Part shown: one piece after another, positions 16,593-25,653 of the stretch
Numbering within the stretch: the first letter of the stretch is position 1
Layout of the letters: each line of letters begins with the position of its first letter
Assembly: GCA_965227045.1 (NCBI GenBank)
Contig: OZ245718.1
Span: forward strand, 1,488,001 to 1,552,000
Source: UBA10649 sp965227045
GTDB taxonomy: Bacteria; Actinomycetota; Actinomycetes; S36-B12
DNA: 64,000 nucleotides
Direction: 5' to 3'
Made by a program: the position numbers and the translations under genes
The notes under the pieces: model-generated
Seen by the model: the letters and a program-made list of their open reading frames with translations, nothing else
Told to the model about the DNA's origin: nothing
Database searches by the model: none

Positions 16593-17794
16593 GTGCGTGT
16601 CTTGTATTCCTCGAGCAGTCGTCGGCCGATGATCATGCGCTGGATGTCGGCGGTGCCTTCGCCGATCAGGAGCATTGGTGCCTCGCGGTAGAGGCGCTCG
16701 ATCTCGTATTCCTTGGAGTAGCCGTAGCCGCCGTGGATGCGGAAGGAGTCCTCGACGACCTCCTTGCAGTACTCGCTCGCGAGGTACTTGGCCATGCCGG
16801 CCTCGAGGTCGTTGCGCTCCCCTGAGTCCTTCTTGCGGGCGGCCATGACCATCATCTGGTGCGCGGCCTCGACCTTGACGGCCATGTCGGCCAGGCGGAA
16901 CGAGACGGCCTGGTGCTCGATGATCGGCTTGCCGAAGGTGACGCGCTGCTGCGCGTATTCGATGCCGAGCTCGAACGCGCGGATCGACAGCCCGCAGGCG
17001 CGGGCGGCGACGTTCACGCGCCCGACCTCGACCCCGTCCATCATCTGGTAGAAGCCCTTGCCCGGTGCCCCGCCCAGAATCGCGTCAGCGCCGATGCGGA
17101 ACCCGTCCATCACCAGCTCGGTGGTGTCCACTCCCTTGTAGCCCATCTTGTCGATCTTCCCGGGGATGGTCAGGCCCGGCAGGACCTCGCCGAAGCCGGA
17201 GGGCTTCTCGATCAGGAACGTGGTCATCTTCTTGTAGACCGACGCATCGTCGTCGACTTCGCCGGGGGTCAGCACCAGCACGGCGACCAGCGTGGACGAC
17301 CCGCCGTTGGTCAGCCACATCTTCGCCCCGTTCAGCACGAAGTCATCCCCGTCGCGCACGGCCTTGGACGTGATCGCTGCGACATCGGACCCGCAGCCGG
17401 GCTCGGACATCGAGAACGCCCCACGCACCTCACCGGTGGCCATCCGCGGCAGGTAGTGCGCCTTCTGCTCGTCGGTGCCGTGCTGCATGAGCATCCACGC
17501 GACGATGAAGTGCGTGTTGATCACACCCGACACCGACATCCACCCGCGGGCGATCTCCTCGACCACCAGCGCGTACGTCAGCAGTGACTCCCCCAGACCC
17601 CCGAACTCCTCAGGGATCATCAGCCCGAACACCCCGAGCTCCTTCAGGCCATCCACGATCGCCTGCGGATACTCATCAGCATGCTCAAGACTCGTCGCGA
17701 CCGGAATGATCTCCGCCTCGACGAAGTCGTGCACCGCCGCCAGGATGTCGCGCTGATCCTCGGTCAGACCCTCGGTCCGCGCCAGCCGGGTCAT
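16589..17794 (-). CDS. Acyl-CoA dehydrogenase
   Basis: 401 aa, normal for this FAD enzyme that introduces an alpha-beta double bond into acyl-CoA. It has FSMSEPGCGSDVAAITSKAV and TKMGYKG-like FAD-loop sequences, RVTFGKPIIEHQ, and the C-terminal IGEGTADIQ, where Glu aligns with the catalytic base of short/medium-chain enzymes. The sequence upstream of ATG 17794 is Arg-rich antisense of the neighbouring gene, so that ATG is the start; it overlaps the lyase TGA by 4 nt (ATGA). Coupling to a CoA-ester lyase points to oxidation of a C4/C5 dicarboxyl- or branched acyl-CoA, which is inference. Confidence 0.92.
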   Translation of the reverse strand: MTRLARTEGLTEDQRDILAAVHDFVEAEIIPVATSLEHADEYPQAIVDGLKELGVFGLMIPEEFGGLGESLLTYALVVEEIARGWMSVSGVINTHFIVAWMLMQHGTDEQKAHYLPRMATGEVRGAFSMSEPGCGSDVAAITSKAVRDGDDFVLNGAKMWLTNGGSSTLVAVLVLTPGEVDDDASVYKKMTTFLIEKPSGFGEVLPGLTIPGKIDKMGYKGVDTTELVMDGFRIGADAILGGAPGKGFYQMMDGVEVGRVNVAARACGLSIRAFELGIEYAQQRVTFGKPIIEHQAVSFRLADMAVKVEAAHQMMVMAARKKDSGERNDLEAGMAKYLASEYCKEVVEDSFRIHGGYGYSKEYEIERLYREAPMLLIGEGTADIQRMIIGRRLLEEYKTRT

Positions 17795-18747
17795 GCGGGG
17801 ACCTGGAAGGTCTGGGTGCGGGTCATGCCGGCGGCTCGGCCTTTGGCGGAGATGACCAGGGCCATCTTGCGGGAGGCTTCGTCGATCATCTCGTCCCCCA
17901 GCATGACCGCGCCCTTGGCGCCGCCGGCGGCGGAGGTGTAGTAGTCGTAGGCGTCCAAGATGAGTTCGGAGTGGTCGTAGTCGGCCTGGGTCGGTGAGTA
18001 GACCTCGTTGGCGATGTCGACCTGCCCGGGGTGCAGGACCCATTTCCCGTCGAACCCCAGCGCCGCGGACCGTCCGGCGACCCGCTTGTAGCCGTCGAGG
18101 TCCTTGATCGCCAGGTAGGGCCCGTCGATGGCCTGCTTGTCGAACGCCCGAGCCGCCATCAAAATCCGCATGAGGATGTAGTGGTAGGCGTCGCCGGTGT
18201 CATACCCCGGCGGCTGCTCCCCGACCACCAGGGACTTCATGTTGATCGAGGCCATGAAGTCCGCCGGCCCGAAGATCAACGTCTCCACCCGCGGTGACGC
18301 CTGCGCGATCGCATCGATGTTGATCAGCCCCAGGGCGTTCTCGATCTGCGCCTCGATCCCGATCCGCCCCACCTCCAGCCCGATGCTCTTCTCCAGCTGG
18401 GTCAACAGCAGATCCAGCGCCACCACCTGGTCGGCGGTCTGCACCTTGGGCAACATGATGCAGTCCAGATTCGCCCCCGCACCGGTCACGACCTCAATCA
18501 CATCCGCGAACGTCCACGCCGTCGTCCAGTCATTGACCCGGACCGACCGCACCTTGCCCTCATACCCGCCCTCATTCAGCGCCGCCACAATGTTCTTCCG
18601 CGCCTCAGGCTTAGCGATCGGCGCCACCGCATCCTCGATATCCATGAACACCTGATCCACCGCGAGACCACGCGCCTTGTCCAACATCTTCGGACTACTA
18701 CCCGGCACCGCAAGATTCGACCGACGCGACCGCAACACACGAGACAT
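17791..18747 (-). CDS. HpcH/HpaI-family CoA-ester lyase (malyl/citramalyl-CoA lyase-like)
   Basis: 318 aa. The barrel of the CitE/malyl-CoA lyase group is recognisable: LAVPGSSPKMLDKA at the N-terminus, VFMDIEDAVAP (metal-binding acidic pair), IMLPKVQTADQV, and IEAQIENALGLINI with the Glu that binds Mg2+. These enzymes cleave a 3-hydroxy-3-carboxyl acyl-CoA such as malyl-, methylmalyl- or citramalyl-CoA into glyoxylate or pyruvate plus a shorter acyl-CoA. ATG 18747 has AGGAG about 7 nt upstream. It is the first gene of the lyase/dehydrogenase/Nudix set and divergent from the transketolase operon. Confidence 0.88.
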   Translation of the reverse strand: MSRVLRSRRSNLAVPGSSPKMLDKARGLAVDQVFMDIEDAVAPIAKPEARKNIVAALNEGGYEGKVRSVRVNDWTTAWTFADVIEVVTGAGANLDCIMLPKVQTADQVVALDLLLTQLEKSIGLEVGRIGIEAQIENALGLINIDAIAQASPRVETLIFGPADFMASINMKSLVVGEQPPGYDTGDAYHYILMRILMAARAFDKQAIDGPYLAIKDLDGYKRVAGRSAALGFDGKWVLHPGQVDIANEVYSPTQADYDHSELILDAYDYYTSAAGGAKGAVMLGDEMIDEASRKMALVISAKGRAAGMTRTQTFQVPA

Positions 18748-18877
18748 CCAGGACTCCTGTTCATGAATGGGCGGGGTCAGTCTGCCGCTAGCCGAGAGGT
18801 CCGGCCAACCGGGACATTCCCCAATATTGTCGCCCTTCCAACTATAGGGTGTCCGAGTACCCGGCGGAGGGGATCTC

Positions 18878-19687
18878 ATGACCACGGAACTGGCACGACA
18901 GGCACGAATCAGCGCGCTCACCATGTGCTCGCGCTCAGGCGCCTCGCACATTGGATCGGCGCTCTCGGTGATCGACATCCTGGCGGTGCTCTACGGCCAG
19001 GTGGCCGACGTGTCCCCGGACCGCCTCGACGACCCGGACCGCGACATCGTGCTGGTGTCCAAGGGGCATTCGGCGTCCGGCGTGTACGCCGTGCTCGCGC
19101 ACGCCGGCTACTTCCCGCTTGAGTGGCTGGACGACTACTGCGCCGACGGGTCCCACCTGGGCGGCCACGTCACCGCGCACGGCATCCCCGGCGTCGAGTT
19201 GTCCACCGGTGCCCTCGGGCACGCGCTCCCCTTCGGCGTCGGCATCGCCCTGGCGAACCGGATCGATGGCGGACGACGCCGCGTGTTCGTGATCTTGTCC
19301 GACGGGGAGTGCGCCGAGGGAAGCAACTGGGAAGCGACGCTGCTCGCCGCGCATCATCGACTCGACAACGTCACCGTCATCGTCGATCGCAATCGACTGC
19401 AGATCCTCGGTGGCACCGAGGACGTTCTGAGCATGGAGCCCTTCGCGGACAAGTGGCGAGCCTTCGGATGGGAGGTCACCGAGGTCGACGGTCATGACCA
19501 TCGAGAGCTGATCGCTGCACTCATCGCACCCGAGTCAACGCGCAACCCGCGGCCACGAGTGGTCATCGCAAACACCATCAAGGGCCGAGGGGTCGACTTC
19601 ATGGAAGACAAGGTCGAGTGGCACACGCTGACCCCCAACGCTGAGCACCTGTCGCTCGCGCTCGAGCAGTTGGGATCACGCGCATGA
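18878..19687 (+). CDS. Transketolase, N-terminal (ThDP-binding) subunit
   Basis: 269 aa, the first half of a split transketolase. HIGSALSVIDILAVLYG, VSKGHSASGVYAVL, GSLG-equivalent STGALGHALPFGVG, and the ThDP/Mg motif SDGECAEGSNWEA followed by an Asn-rich turn are all present. The family transfers two-carbon ketol groups between sugar phosphates with thiamine diphosphate, but two-gene versions in catabolic clusters often act on other substrates. GGAGGGG lies about 6 nt before the ATG. It overlaps the C-terminal subunit gene by 4 nt, assuring equal synthesis. Confidence 0.93.
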   Translation: MTTELARQARISALTMCSRSGASHIGSALSVIDILAVLYGQVADVSPDRLDDPDRDIVLVSKGHSASGVYAVLAHAGYFPLEWLDDYCADGSHLGGHVTAHGIPGVELSTGALGHALPFGVGIALANRIDGGRRRVFVILSDGECAEGSNWEATLLAAHHRLDNVTVIVDRNRLQILGGTEDVLSMEPFADKWRAFGWEVTEVDGHDHRELIAALIAPESTRNPRPRVVIANTIKGRGVDFMEDKVEWHTLTPNAEHLSLALEQLGSRA

Positions 19688-20625
19688 GAGACGCATTCGT
19701 CAAGCGACTCGGCGAGCTCGCGGCCAACGACCCGCGCATCATGCTCATCGTCGGCGACATCGGCTTCGGTGTCGTCGCCGAGTTCGGCGAGAGATTCCCG
19801 AAGCAGTTCCTCAACGCCGGGGTAGCCGAGCAGTCGATGGTCGGCATCGCCGCCGGCATGGCATCGGCAGGCCGTAGGCCCTTCGTCTACTCGATCGCGA
19901 ACTTCCCGACACTGCGCCCGCTCGAGCAGATCCGCAACGATGTCTGCTACCACGACCTGAGCGTCACCATCGTCTCCGTCGGAGCGGGCCTGGCCTACGG
20001 CTCGCTGGGCTACACCCATCATGCGGTCGAAGACATCGCAATCCTCCGCGCGCTGCCGAACATGCGCGTGTTCTCCCCCGCGGACGCACTCGAGGTCCGG
20101 GCGTCGGTCGATGTCGTCATGGGCACGCCAGGTCCCGCCTACATCCGACTGGGCAAGAACCGCGAGCCCGTCATCCATTCGAGCGAGCCCGACCTTTCCC
20201 AGGGCGTGCCGGTGCTCGTGCGCGACGGCACAGATGTCACCCTCCTCGCGACTGGCGCGATCATCGTCCAGGCGATCGAGGTCGCCGAGTCGCTCGCCGC
20301 GGACGGACTCTCCGTTCGCGTGCTCACCTGTCCGGTCATCAAGCCGCTGAATGCGGAGGCCATCCGCGAAGCCGCGGATGGCACGTCGGGCATCGTCACG
20401 CTCGAGGAGCACACGTTGCACGGAGGCATGGGCAGCGCAGTGCTCGAAGCCTTCGCCGTGCGGGGCTGGCGGATTCCGATCCTGCCCCTGGCCCTCAACG
20501 ACGCCGCGACGTCGATCATCGGCGGACAGGAATGGCTGCGGGAGCGCGACGGCCTGAGCACCGAGTACGTACGCTCACGAGTCAGCGAGTTCGCACGCGC
20601 CAGCCATGCGGAACTGACCCACTAG
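19684..20625 (+). CDS. Transketolase, C-terminal subunit
   Basis: 313 aa, the pyrimidine-binding plus C-terminal domains of split transketolase. NAGVAEQSMVGIAAGMASAG contains the Glu that activates ThDP, and YIRLGKNREPVIH plus VLTCPVIKPLN mark the C-terminal region. It pairs with the preceding subunit through an ATGA overlap. The pair is followed by an enoyl-CoA hydratase gene 13 bp later, so the complex probably works in a catabolic pathway rather than in the main pentose phosphate pathway (inference). Confidence 0.93.
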   Translation: MRDAFVKRLGELAANDPRIMLIVGDIGFGVVAEFGERFPKQFLNAGVAEQSMVGIAAGMASAGRRPFVYSIANFPTLRPLEQIRNDVCYHDLSVTIVSVGAGLAYGSLGYTHHAVEDIAILRALPNMRVFSPADALEVRASVDVVMGTPGPAYIRLGKNREPVIHSSEPDLSQGVPVLVRDGTDVTLLATGAIIVQAIEVAESLAADGLSVRVLTCPVIKPLNAEAIREAADGTSGIVTLEEHTLHGGMGSAVLEAFAVRGWRIPILPLALNDAATSIIGGQEWLRERDGLSTEYVRSRVSEFARASHAELTH

Positions 20626-20638
20626 TAGGAGGCTCACC

Positions 20639-21523
20639 ATGTCCGACGACTACGAAACCCTGCTCTACGACGTCGCGGACGGGATCTTGACCCTCACGCT
20701 CAACCGCCCGGATAACCTCAACGCCTTCACCGTCACGATGGCGCAGGAGCTGATCTCGGCGTTCGACCGCGCGAGTGTCGACGACGAGGTCGGCGCGATC
20801 GTCGTCACGGGCAGCGGGCGCGCATTCTGCGCCGGCATGGACCTGTCGTCCGAGGGCAACGTATTCGGCCTCGACGAATCGCAGAGTCCGACGCTCGACG
20901 ACACGATCGCGCGACTCGACGATCCGGTGATCGTCGACGGCGTCCGGGACACCGGCGGCCGGGTGGCGCTGTCCATCTATCGCTGCACCAAGCCGGTCAT
21001 CGCCGCCATCAATGGCGCGGCCGTGGGCATCGGGGCCACCATGACACTGCCGATGGACGTGCGGATCGCGTCAGAGCGTGCGCGCATCGGATTCGTCTTC
21101 GGCCGACTCGGCATCGTCCCCGAGGCATGCTCCACGTGGTTCCTGCCTCGCATCGTGGGTATCAGCAGGGCACTCGAACTCGTGTACTCGGCCGACATCC
21201 TCGACGCGCAGCAGGCACTCGCGGTCGGCCTCATCCGCGAGGTCGTTCCCGAGGAGGAGTTGCTGCCTAGCGCGTACGCGCTCGCGGCGAGGTTCGTCGC
21301 CGGGAAGTCGCAGGTGGCTACAGCCCTCATGCGACAGATGATGTATCGCAACAGCGCCCAGCCCGACCCCCTCCAGGCGCACATCGTGGAGTCGTTGGCG
21401 ATGTTCTACTCCAGCGTCGGTGAGGGCAAGGAGGGCGTCGCTGCCTTCGTCGGCAAGCGGCCAGCGGAGTTCAGGGGAACGGCTTCGGCCGACATGCCTC
21501 CGATCTATCCGTGGTGGCAATAG
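20639..21523 (+). CDS. Enoyl-CoA hydratase/isomerase family protein
   Basis: 294 aa, crotonase fold. LTLNRPDNLNAFT, the oxyanion-hole segment GRAFCAGMDLS and the second segment GAAVGIGATMTLPMD are clear. In the region where hydratases carry the catalytic Glu pair, FGRLGIVPEACSTWFLPRIVG retains the second Glu (PEA). Hydration or isomerisation of an enoyl-CoA is the family reaction. The ribosome site TAGGAGG is about 7 nt upstream of the ATG. It is the third gene of the transketolase operon. Confidence 0.92.
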   Translation: MSDDYETLLYDVADGILTLTLNRPDNLNAFTVTMAQELISAFDRASVDDEVGAIVVTGSGRAFCAGMDLSSEGNVFGLDESQSPTLDDTIARLDDPVIVDGVRDTGGRVALSIYRCTKPVIAAINGAAVGIGATMTLPMDVRIASERARIGFVFGRLGIVPEACSTWFLPRIVGISRALELVYSADILDAQQALAVGLIREVVPEEELLPSAYALAARFVAGKSQVATALMRQMMYRNSAQPDPLQAHIVESLAMFYSSVGEGKEGVAAFVGKRPAEFRGTASADMPPIYPWWQ

Positions 21524-21571
21524 TGTTCCTGTAGTTCCCATTCAGTAAGTGCCCACGTACACGGAGGCGTC

Positions 21572-22327
21572 ATGACGGACGGCCGCACTGCTGTCATCTC
21601 CGGCGGCGGAACGGGCATCGGCGCGGCGGCGGCAACGGCGCTCGCGGACACGTGCACGCGGCTCGTCCTCGTGGCCCGTCGCCCCGATCGCCTCGAGACA
21701 GTCGCCTCAGCGCTCGCCACGAGCCACCCGGACGTCCAGGTCGACTGCCGTCCCGTGGATCTCACTGACGTCGCCGCCGTGTCCGAGTTCGCAGCGTGGT
21801 CCGGCACGTCGCTCGGCACTGTCGACGTACTCGTGAGCAATGCGGGCTCGCCCCAGCCGAGGATCGAGGGCAGCCTGCAGTCGGTCGCCGATGCATGGGA
21901 GACGACGTGGCGCGGCAACACCCTCAGTGCCGTGCTGCTGATCGAGGCGCTCAAGCCGACTCTCGCCAGGCCAGGGGGCCGGATCATCATCGTCGGATCC
22001 GCCGCCAGCGCGCACGGGACGGGCAGCCCCGCGTACGCGGCGGCGAAAGGCGCCTTGGACGCGTACGCCATCACCCTCATGCGCGAACTGGGCTCCGAGG
22101 GCATCACGGCGAACGTCGTTGCCCCCGGCTACACGGCCGGCACCGAACTGCTCGAGGGCCGCATCTCCCCCGAGCGCCACGAGCGCCTCATTGCGGGAAT
22201 TGCTGCAGGCCGACCCGCAACACCTGAGGAGATCGCATCGGTGATCGAGTTTCTCGCCTCCCCCGGGTCCTCCTTCGTCAACGGCCAATTCCTCCTCGCC
22301 AATGGCGGGGCCTACCTGCCCGCATAG
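21572..22327 (+). CDS. Short-chain dehydrogenase/reductase
   Basis: 251 aa, classical SDR. The NAD(P) loop is SGGGTGIG (about residues 10-17), followed by LVSNAGS and the catalytic Ser and YAAAK (IIIVGSAASAHG then AYAAAKG). The basic residue pair after beta-2 (ARRPDR) suggests NADP(H) preference. C-terminal FVNGQFLLANGG is typical. Fourth gene of the + operon, 48 bp after the hydratase gene. It likely oxidises or reduces a hydroxyl intermediate of the same pathway. Confidence 0.92.
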   Translation: MTDGRTAVISGGGTGIGAAAATALADTCTRLVLVARRPDRLETVASALATSHPDVQVDCRPVDLTDVAAVSEFAAWSGTSLGTVDVLVSNAGSPQPRIEGSLQSVADAWETTWRGNTLSAVLLIEALKPTLARPGGRIIIVGSAASAHGTGSPAYAAAKGALDAYAITLMRELGSEGITANVVAPGYTAGTELLEGRISPERHERLIAGIAAGRPATPEEIASVIEFLASPGSSFVNGQFLLANGGAYLPA

Positions 22328-22350
22328 GAACGCACCCAAGAAGGAGAACG

Positions 22351-22800
22351 ATGTCCGAGTTCGACGAGACCGACCTTGCCCGCATTGAGGTGGCGACGGC
22401 CCTGTTCGCTGCGTGGTCCAGCGGCGACGTGGACGCTCCGCGCCAGTACCTCACCGACGACCCGGTCCTGTTCGACATCATCGGCGGCGAGCACGTCGGC
22501 TGGGACGCCATCCGCGCGTACTTCCAGCACGGACTCGACCGCTATCCCGATCTCGTCCTCGAGCCGACCGGCGACTTCTGGGCCCGCCCGGACGGCCTCG
22601 CCCTCCTGTGGCGCATGAGCGCGACCGTGCACGACGACTCGCTCGGCGCCGAGCACATCGGCAAGAAGTGGATAGCCGAAGGCCTGAGCTACATCATCTT
22701 CGACGGACTCAAGGTCGCGCGCGAAGCCGACTACCACGACAAGAGCTCCCGGCCGCGGTCACTTCTGGGCGAGAACCTGCTAAGCCGCCCAACGCTGTAG
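22351..22800 (+). CDS. NTF2-like (SnoaL-type) protein
   Basis: 149 aa. The sequence has the helix-then-curved-sheet pattern of SnoaL/nuclear transport factor 2 proteins: ALFAAWSSGDVDAPRQYLTD, VGWDAIRAYFQHGL and late beta strands. Members are small isomerases, cyclases, dehydratases or binding proteins; no specific catalytic residues can be assigned. AAGGAG is about 6 nt before the ATG. It ends the transketolase operon, and its last 21 bp overlap the convergent TetR gene. Confidence 0.75.
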   Translation: MSEFDETDLARIEVATALFAAWSSGDVDAPRQYLTDDPVLFDIIGGEHVGWDAIRAYFQHGLDRYPDLVLEPTGDFWARPDGLALLWRMSATVHDDSLGAEHIGKKWIAEGLSYIIFDGLKVAREADYHDKSSRPRSLLGENLLSRPTL

Positions 22801-23340
22801 CAGCGTTGCGTGAAGGTCGTCGACCTGTCGCGCCGTGATCTTGACCTGCGTCACCAGCCGGCGGTACAGGAACGGCGCGACCAGATCCTCGACGCAATGC
22901 TGGACGTCAAGGGACGGGTCGATGAGCCCTTCCGCCTGAGCGCGTCGGACGATTGCGCCTGCGCGCGAGCGGGTCTGCGAGAAGGCGCGTCGGTGCACAT
23001 CGGCGAACGCAGCGTCCCGAGTCGATCCGTCGATGAGGGCCACGAGCACCGCGATGTACGTGGGGTCGTTAAGGCGGCGCGCGTAGTCGGCGAGGTAGTC
23101 GCGCAGCGCGCGACTGCTGTCGCTGTCGAGGTCGATTGCATCTCGATGCATCAGCTCGTCGAACACCTCGCACGCGAGCGCCGACATGTCCGGCCAGTTG
23201 CGATAGATAGTGCTGCGAGAGATACCCGACTCGGCGGCCAGGCGATCGACGGACAGCCCGCTGACCCCCTCTGCGACCAGCACGGCGCAGACGGCCTCGT
23301 GCACGGCGTCCCGCGAGCGGCGCAGCCGCGCATCGATCAT
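22780..23340 (-). CDS. TetR-family transcriptional regulator
   Basis: 186 aa. The helix-turn-helix is in VDRLAAESGISRSTIYRNW (about residues 32-50), preceded by a helix beginning AVHEAVCAVLVAEG. The C-terminal half is a helical ligand-binding domain. ATG 23340 overlaps the TGA of the kinase gene upstream by 4 nt, so the regulator is made together with the epimerase and kinase. It probably controls this operon and perhaps the divergent 25654-28243 operon. It is convergent with the NTF2 gene. Confidence 0.88.
   Translation of the reverse strand: MIDARLRRSRDAVHEAVCAVLVAEGVSGLSVDRLAAESGISRSTIYRNWPDMSALACEVFDELMHRDAIDLDSDSSRALRDYLADYARRLNDPTYIAVLVALIDGSTRDAAFADVHRRAFSQTRSRAGAIVRRAQAEGLIDPSLDVQHCVEDLVAPFLYRRLVTQVKITARQVDDLHATLLQRWAA
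22790..22808. terminator. Palindrome centred on a stop codon between convergent genes
   Basis: CAACGCTG (22790-22797), TAG, CAGCGTTG (22801-22808) form a perfect 8-bp stem with a 3-nt loop. The loop is the TAG stop of the NTF2-like gene, and the whole structure lies within or next to the overlap with the TetR coding region. No T run follows, so it may be a weak bidirectional terminator, or only a coincidence of coding sequence. Confidence 0.35.
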
Positions 23341-24596
23341 GCGCAGGTGATCTCGACGAGCTGCGCGAGGAATCGCAGGTGCACGGCGACCCCGATCGCC
23401 AGCTGATCTGCGGTCCGGGAGGCGCTGGACTCGAAGACGGTCCGCGCGGTCAGGTTCACGCACGCGCCGCGGAAGTGGTTGAACGCAAGCCAGGTGCGCC
23501 ACTGCTCCTCGCTGAGTGACACTCCGCCCACTCGGCCCAGCCGCTCGCGCCATGCGGCGGCATCCATGATCCGACGGCCGCGAATGAGCGCCAGGTACAC
23601 CCAGTCCTCTGCGGGATCCCCGACATGGGCGAACTCCCAGTCGAGCATGGTCAGTCCGTGATCGGGATGGAACAGCGCGTTGCCCGGACCCGCGTCACCG
23701 TGAACGACAACACTCGGCCCGGTTGGCTGCAGGTGAACGCGCAGCCAGGCGGCGCCGTGCTCGATGAGCGGGATGGCCACGGGTGAGTGCGCTCGATAGA
23801 GATCCAGCCACCCGTCGATATTGTCCGAAATGACCTGCTCGGCGGTACGCGCCCGCCCGTCGATGACGTCGGCCGGCACGAGGTGAAGTGCGACCACCGC
23901 TCGGATGATGTCGTCGAGCCCATCGTCGTCGAGGCGGACCTCGCCCGGCACCTCCTCCATGATGAGGAACGGCTCGCCGAGCACGTCTCCAGTCGGCTCG
24001 ACCGCGACTATCGCCGGCACCGCGAATCCCGAGTCGAGCAGCGCGGTCATGGCGTCGACCTCTGAGGCCGTGTCGGTGCCGAACATCCCGCCCTGCTCGA
24101 CCCGCACGATCAGCCTGCGCTCGATACCGCTGACGTCGATGCGCGTCCGCCACATCCGGCGTGAGAATCCCCCACCGATGACCGTGGCACCCACGACCTC
24201 AACAGGCTCGCCCCACAGCGCGCAGAGCCACGACCTGAGCGCCTCGCGATCAGCGTCGCCGACGTGCACGACCGCATGCTCGACGTCGGTGCCGTGCCCG
24301 GTGAAGACCGAGAGCAGAGGGGCCGCCGTGGCCACATCCTCCGCGAGCCACTCAACCAGGCGAGCGCGAAGGGGCGAGGGGGCAATATCGCCGGCGACCT
24401 CGCTGCTGATGGCTGCCATGCCGGCGACTACGTCGTCACCGCGGGACAGGCCTCGCAGTCGCTCGGGCCACGGATCGTCTCCGCGTCGAGCGGCATAGTC
24501 GGCCACTCCGATCCACTGGTCGGCCGAGCCCCCGCGGGCGAGCGCGTCACGAATGCCGGCCCACATGACCTCGTCGGCGACGCGCGTATCCATCAT
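23337..24596 (-). CDS. APH-type phosphotransferase (kinase-like)
   Basis: 419 aa. The C-terminal 280 residues are an aminoglycoside-phosphotransferase/choline-kinase fold: GGGFSRRMWRTRI (P-loop-like), LIVRVEQGG, the catalytic loop VVHGDAGPGNALF with Asp and Asn, and LDWEFAHVGDPAEDW with the Mg-binding Asp. About 110 extra N-terminal helical residues precede it. Such proteins in catabolic clusters are often annotated phosphotransferase family and phosphorylate a small hydroxyl substrate; antibiotic resistance is not implied. ATG 24596 overlaps the upstream TGA (ATGATG), and the TGA overlaps the TetR start, giving a tightly coupled three-gene operon. Confidence 0.85.
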   Translation of the reverse strand: MMDTRVADEVMWAGIRDALARGGSADQWIGVADYAARRGDDPWPERLRGLSRGDDVVAGMAAISSEVAGDIAPSPLRARLVEWLAEDVATAAPLLSVFTGHGTDVEHAVVHVGDADREALRSWLCALWGEPVEVVGATVIGGGFSRRMWRTRIDVSGIERRLIVRVEQGGMFGTDTASEVDAMTALLDSGFAVPAIVAVEPTGDVLGEPFLIMEEVPGEVRLDDDGLDDIIRAVVALHLVPADVIDGRARTAEQVISDNIDGWLDLYRAHSPVAIPLIEHGAAWLRVHLQPTGPSVVVHGDAGPGNALFHPDHGLTMLDWEFAHVGDPAEDWVYLALIRGRRIMDAAAWRERLGRVGGVSLSEEQWRTWLAFNHFRGACVNLTARTVFESSASRTADQLAIGVAVHLRFLAQLVEITCA

Positions 24597-25594
24597 GCGT
24601 TCCGCAGTTCCCTGACCACCTGGGCCTCGAGCCCGAAGTCGTAGCCTGCGCCCCAGACCGGGTCTGCGTGCTGGTCGGGCGCATCGACGAGGGGTGAGTC
24701 CTGGAACCACTCGTACGTCTGCTCGTAGCCGAGGCGGAACCCGCGCTCGGCGGTGAGCCCGAAGTCTGCCGCCTTCTGCACGGACAGGATCCCGTGGTGG
24801 CGCACGCCGAACAGATGACCGTAGACGGGCTTGAGGTCGGTGAACCCGGTCGGCAGTTCGACGACGTCAGCCTCCACACCGACGATGGCCGCCAGCTCGT
24901 CGACGAACTGTCGTGCCGACGCGGCTCCTCCGGTGATGTTGAACACCTCACCAGCGGCGGCCTCGAGTTGGCACAGCTCCAGCAGGTTGACGCACAGGTC
25001 GTCGACATGGCCATAGGACGTGGTCACGAGCCCCTCGTGCGGAAGCAGCACCGGCAGGCCGCGGCGCAGCCGCAGGAACATCGCGGCCTCCATGTCCAAG
25101 ATGTTGTTGTCCGGCCCGTAGATCGCGGCCGGTCGCGCGATGGAGCCGGGGAACCCGGTGCGCTCGTGACGACCCAGGATCGCCTGCTCGGCATAGGCCT
25201 TGAATCCGCCGTAGGTCGTCGCCGGGTCATCGCGGTAGGGCTGGTCCTCGGTCCATGGCATCAGGCCCGTCGGCGCATAGGCCATGATCGACGAGACGAA
25301 TACATACGAGCCGACGCTGCCGTCGATGAGTTCCAGCAGGTCCTCGAACTGCGCGCCGCCGGCGGTCATGACGAAGCCGGAGATGTCGATGACGGCGTCC
25401 CACGAGGTCCCGTCCAACGCCTCGCGCATCGAGTCGGTGCTCGTGCGGTCTCCGACCAGACGGCTGACGCCGTCGGGCAGCGCGGACGTGGTCAGCCCGC
25501 GGTTGAGGACTGTCACGCCGTGCCCACTGGTGAGCAGCAGTTCGACGGTCCGTCGGCCCACGAAGGTGCTTCCGCCCAGAACGAGAATCTCCAT
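24593..25594 (-). CDS. NAD-dependent epimerase/dehydratase family protein (extended SDR)
   Basis: 333 aa. The N-terminal Rossmann motif GGSTFVGRRTVELLL and the active-site YGGFK within AYAPTG...TTYGGFKAYAE mark an atypical or extended SDR acting on sugar nucleotides or related keto/hydroxyl compounds. ATG 25594 has no SD; a TATAAC box at 25603-25608 lies only 8 nt upstream, so a leaderless transcript is plausible. It is first in the operon with the kinase and TetR genes, divergent from the CrtC-like gene. Confidence 0.85.
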   Translation of the reverse strand: MEILVLGGSTFVGRRTVELLLTSGHGVTVLNRGLTTSALPDGVSRLVGDRTSTDSMREALDGTSWDAVIDISGFVMTAGGAQFEDLLELIDGSVGSYVFVSSIMAYAPTGLMPWTEDQPYRDDPATTYGGFKAYAEQAILGRHERTGFPGSIARPAAIYGPDNNILDMEAAMFLRLRRGLPVLLPHEGLVTTSYGHVDDLCVNLLELCQLEAAAGEVFNITGGAASARQFVDELAAIVGVEADVVELPTGFTDLKPVYGHLFGVRHHGILSVQKAADFGLTAERGFRLGYEQTYEWFQDSPLVDAPDQHADPVWGAGYDFGLEAQVVRELRNA

Positions 25595-25602
25595 GCTCGG
25601 AT

Positions 25603-25608
25603 GTTATA
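25603..25608 (-). promoter_or_regulatory. Candidate -10 element for a leaderless mRNA
   Basis: Read on the - strand, TATAAC lies 8 nt upstream of ATG 25594. With a transcription start about 7 nt after the box, the mRNA would begin at or next to the start codon, which would explain the absence of an SD. No convincing -35 box was seen. Confidence 0.35.
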
Positions 25609-25653
25609 GGACATTTCGTCTCATTACTAAGAAGAACGAGGTAATCTCCTGCC

